Position numbers and translations under genes: made by a program. Below, one piece after another: positions 61,467 to 64,000 of a stretch of DNA of 64,000 nt. The stretch is from Paracoccaceae bacterium. Lineage in GTDB: Bacteria > Pseudomonadota > Alphaproteobacteria > Rhodobacterales > Rhodobacteraceae. Position 1 is the stretch's first letter, and every line of letters starts with the position of its first letter. The notes beneath the pieces are model-generated. The model was not told the DNA's origin and ran no database searches. It was given only the letters and a program-made list of their open reading frames with translations. The stretch is from positions 62,001 through 126,000 of the forward strand of contig JACKKJ010000002.1 of NCBI GenBank assembly GCA_024236495.1. The letters run 5' to 3'.

Positions 61467-62104
61467 TTAACCGACCTGCCCAGTTTGGCCCTCAAATAGT
61501 CTTCCACACGAGAAAACGCAGCTAGAAATCGGTTTGAAAAATCGTTCTGTCCTTCGGCTTCGCCATTTGAATAAACGATTTTTTCTCCTGCAGCTCTCGC
61601 TTCTTTACTCGCGTAGTATGCCGTCTCTGGCGCCGAACTATTCTCTGGATCGGAGAACTCCAGGTAAAGCTGAGTCTGGGAAATGAGTTCGCCCTGTAGC
61701 CGGTCCAAACCCCTCCAAAGCTTGGAGAGATCAGCCCCCCAAACTGCCTCCGCTTCCAATAGAAGTGCGTAAAGCTGTGGTCTAATTACGCCAAACTCAT
61801 TAAGCCTTCTCTGATGTGCGCGCACCAGTCCCTCGTGACTCTCCTTTGATGTCTGAAGCGAGCTTCCGGATTCCTCGGGCTCGCTGCGCATTTCACTAGC
61901 CCAGATGAAGGGGCTTCTGGCCGCAGCGACGGCATCCCGAAACTTGTAGACTTCTACAAGAAGACGACGTGCCAAATCGTGGTCAGTCTGAAAAACTAAC
62001 TGGCTACGCCAAGTAGAGAGGCCTAGAAACGCCGCAGTGGCCGCTCCTCCAGCTGAGATGGCCACAACCCAAGCGGCAAACGCACTCCAAGCCTCCGGCG
62101 ACAT
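61463..62104 (-). CDS. Unrecognised membrane-anchored protein with atypical composition
   Basis: 213 residues: an N-terminal membrane segment (AWSAFAAWVVAISAGGAATAAFLGL) and a charged, helical soluble part (HDLARRLLVEVYKFRDAVAAAR). Not recognised. Its codons are much more AT-rich than those of its neighbours (many TCT, TTT, ATT-type codons), yet it sits inside a tight operon with a one-base overlap at its start (TGATG) and an ATGA overlap at its end. The start is ATG 62104; the frame extends upstream but overlaps the AAA+ gene. The composition points to recent insertion. Confidence 0.75.
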   Translation of the reverse strand: MSPEAWSAFAAWVVAISAGGAATAAFLGLSTWRSQLVFQTDHDLARRLLVEVYKFRDAVAAARSPFIWASEMRSEPEESGSSLQTSKESHEGLVRAHQRRLNEFGVIRPQLYALLLEAEAVWGADLSKLWRGLDRLQGELISQTQLYLEFSDPENSSAPETAYYASKEARAAGEKIVYSNGEAEGQNDFSNRFLAAFSRVEDYLRAKLGRSVK

Positions 62105-64000
62105 CACCCCTTCCCCTCCACATACCTTCTCTTCGCCTCCTCCATCCGCCGCATGTCCCTGACGGCCCCCTCGATGGCCACCTCGTCGGACTTGTCGGCA
62201 TAGCGGAACTCGCTGTCGGCGTAGCGGTTGATCTCCTGCACCACCATCTCGACCGTGATCGGCCGGCGCAGCTCGGCGATCATCGCGCGCTTCTCGTCGT
62301 ACCCCTTGAACAGGAACAGCTCCGGCGCCTCCATCCATTCGTCGGGCAGTTCGAAGTCCATCGCGCGGACCTTCACCGCGTCGGTGATGTTCTTGATCGC
62401 CCGGCCGGTAAAGCGTTCGTCGGCCTCCTGGATCGCCTTCAGATAGGCGCCCAGCTTGGCGATGGTGTCGAGGTCCCCGATCCGGCCCCGGACCGCCTCG
62501 AACACCCGCACCAATCCGTCCTCGGCCGGGCGCGAATGCTTCTCGAAGCTTTCCGCGACCGCCCGCTTGATCTCCTGCGCGGCGTAAAGGTCGTGATCCC
62601 CCAGCGGGATCGCGTGGTTCTTGCCCAAGAGGAGCGCGAGGATGTCGATGTAATCCTCCCGGCTCTGCGGTCCGTCGACCAGGAACCGCGCCCCCGCCCG
62701 CTGTCGCAACGCGTCGTCGACATTCTCGGGGTAGTTCGAGAACATGCCGAAGGTGCAGTTGCCGCGCACGACGGTATTGGCCCCGGCGAAGGCCTCCATC
62801 AGCACTGCCGTGATCTCCTGCTGGCCCGCGCTCGACTGCCGGTCGCCGCGCTTGCCCGCGATCTGGTCGATGTCGTCCACCGTACCGAAACCGATGACGG
62901 CGGGGTCCATGACGTTCTGGATGAAGGCCTTGGCGTTCTGACCCGACTTGCCCTGATAGCTGTCCACGTTGTCGATCGACAGGTTCTGGTAGCGGAACGG
63001 ATATTTCGCCACCTGGCAGTAGTCGTTCAGAAGCCCCGCCATCATCTGGATCAGCGTCGTCTTGCCCGTCCCCGGCTTGCCGTCGCCCATGAAGGTGAAG
63101 ATGAAGCCGCCCATTTCGGCAAAGGGATTCAGCCGCTTCTCGAAGTCATAGGCCATCAGCATCTTGGCCAGCCGCATCGCCTGGTACTTGGCGATGTGGT
63201 TGCCCACCACCTCGTTCGGTTTCTTGAAGGTCATGACAAGCGTCGACCCGCGCGCCTTGCGCGCCGGCTCGAACCCCGAGATCGGGAAATCGTCGGCCTT
63301 CACGCGGTAGTTCGCCCCGGTAAAGGCCGAAAGCCGCGGCGCCCCCTCGGCCCGCGACCGGACCTTGTCCATCAGCTGTTCGGCATAGCCAAGGATCGTC
63401 GCGACCAGAAGCGTCTCGTTCGTGGCGTGAATCCCGATCTTCTGGTCCAACTCCCACAGCGCGCCGTGCAGCGCGAGGGGCGCGTTGTCGCTCAGCACCT
63501 CCTCGACCGCGCCGACCTCCACTGCCTGCTCGCTCGCCTGCGCGGCCAGGAGAAAGGCCATCGCATTGCCGAAGGTGTATAGAACCGCCAGCGCCTCGGC
63601 CGCCAGAAGCTCCGAAAACTCCGCCGCCCGTTCGCGCGGCAGGCGGTTTTCAAGGTTCGCCTTCTTCAACTCGACCAGCGGCGTCTGGCCGGCAAAATGT
63701 TCCCCCACCGCCAGCGCGATCGCCAGCGCGCGGCGCAGCCCGTGTGCGACCGCCGCCTGCGTTGCCGATGTCAGCGGGTCGTCGTCGTCGGTATCGGCGA
63801 TCCGGTCGAGGATCCGAACCCCCTCCGACCGCGCCATCGACCGGGTGATCAGCCCCGGCGTCGTCGACCGGAACCGGCGCTGCATCGACGCCACCTCGGG
63901 CGATTTCTCGGCCGAGGTCAGCGTCAGGCGCGCCGTCCCGATGCGCGGAGTATGGTCGATCCCCATGAGCATCTCCGTCGCCGCCAGATAATGCGCCCGG
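62104..64000 (-). CDS. AAA+ ATPase (DUF6638-associated), reaches right edge
   Basis: At least 622 residues from ATG 63972, and the frame stays open to the window edge (preceding residues RAHYLAATE), so the true start may lie outside. N-terminal helical region of about 280 residues, then an AAA+ module: Walker A MGDGKPGTGKTTLIQ (about 297-309), Walker B VIGFGTVDDIDQIA (about 359-372), sensor-1-like CTFGMFSNYPENVDD and a downstream arginine-rich LRQRAGARF. It resembles MoxR-like or disaggregase-type motors in layout but I cannot place it in a named clade. It heads the operon with the inserted gene, DUF6638-like, small membrane and DUF1523 proteins. Confidence 0.85.
   Translation of the reverse strand, partial: RAHYLAATEMLMGIDHTPRIGTARLTLTSAEKSPEVASMQRRFRSTTPGLITRSMARSEGVRILDRIADTDDDDPLTSATQAAVAHGLRRALAIALAVGEHFAGQTPLVELKKANLENRLPRERAAEFSELLAAEALAVLYTFGNAMAFLLAAQASEQAVEVGAVEEVLSDNAPLALHGALWELDQKIGIHATNETLLVATILGYAEQLMDKVRSRAEGAPRLSAFTGANYRVKADDFPISGFEPARKARGSTLVMTFKKPNEVVGNHIAKYQAMRLAKMLMAYDFEKRLNPFAEMGGFIFTFMGDGKPGTGKTTLIQMMAGLLNDYCQVAKYPFRYQNLSIDNVDSYQGKSGQNAKAFIQNVMDPAVIGFGTVDDIDQIAGKRGDRQSSAGQQEITAVLMEAFAGANTVVRGNCTFGMFSNYPENVDDALRQRAGARFLVDGPQSREDYIDILALLLGKNHAIPLGDHDLYAAQEIKRAVAESFEKHSRPAEDGLVRVFEAVRGRIGDLDTIAKLGAYLKAIQEADERFTGRAIKNITDAVKVRAMDFELPDEWMEAPELFLFKGYDEKRAMIAELRRPITVEMVVQEINRYADSEFRYADKSDEVAIEGAVRDMRRMEEAKRRYVEGKG

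Overview
The window looks like a chromosomal segment of an alphaproteobacterium of the Rhodobacteraceae/Paracoccaceae group. The evidence is the high GC content with strongly GC-biased third codon positions, the pdxJ-acpS-lepB-rnc-era block, an (S)-ureidoglycine aminohydrolase and fused PuuE-UraD, a complete beta-hydroxyaspartate (bhc) cluster, and family members (DUF1491, DUF1523, DUF6638-like) that I associate with this group. The genus cannot be fixed from the sequence alone. There is no tRNA, rRNA, CRISPR array, transposase or prophage in the window.

Layout. 1-157: edge of an unrecognised, AT-richer gene. 479-2712: mtnA plus a class II aldolase (probable methylthioribose/5-deoxyribose salvage pair) and slyX. 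2799-9854: an AbrB-type membrane protein, a phospholipase-D protein, dnaE and a DUF6544-like protein. 10123-19451: a purine operon made of xdhA-xdhB-xdhC, a BMP-type purine/nucleoside ABC transporter and its lipoprotein-like receptor, closed by a strong terminator. 19607-27616 (minus strand): core genes for stringent response, omega subunit, folate, PLP, lipid carrier, secretion and ribosome maturation (folK, rpoZ, rsh, DUF2062, pdxJ, acpS, lepB, rnc, era, DUF1491). 27733-32053: NYN protein, ispH, rnhA, TRIC-like channel, malonyl-CoA synthetase. 32109-35302: a zinc uptake locus (znuB, znuC, zur divergent from znuA) with two Zur-box palindromes between zur and znuA.

35700-41066 is the complete beta-hydroxyaspartate cycle (bhcR divergent from bhcABCD), which turns two glyoxylate into oxaloacetate for growth on glycolate/glyoxylate and C2 compounds. 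It is followed by a divergent GAPDH paralogue and a kinase/class III PLP enzyme pair. 44619-49553 is a second purine locus: NCS2 urate/xanthine permease, allA, allE, fused puuE-uraD, and hiuH. Its last product, glyoxylate from ureidoglycolate, is the substrate of the neighbouring bhc pathway, so the two blocks are metabolically linked. A branched-chain-type ABC transporter (49554-54124) sits directly next to it. No urate oxidase and no allantoate amidohydrolase are present in the window.

54221-59048 holds a polytopic membrane protein, a double-domain ALDH16-type aldehyde dehydrogenase and deoC. The right edge (59166-64000) is an operon of uncharacterised proteins: an AAA+ ATPase, a gene of atypical composition, a DUF6638-like protein, a small membrane protein and a DUF1523 protein. 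This is the best candidate for an undescribed system here.

A short GC-hairpin repeat recurs five times, twice immediately before start codons and once in frame inside xdhB. A 48-nt near-perfect palindrome followed by two further hairpins, the last masking the ribosome binding site, lies in front of mtnA and looks like a regulatory leader.
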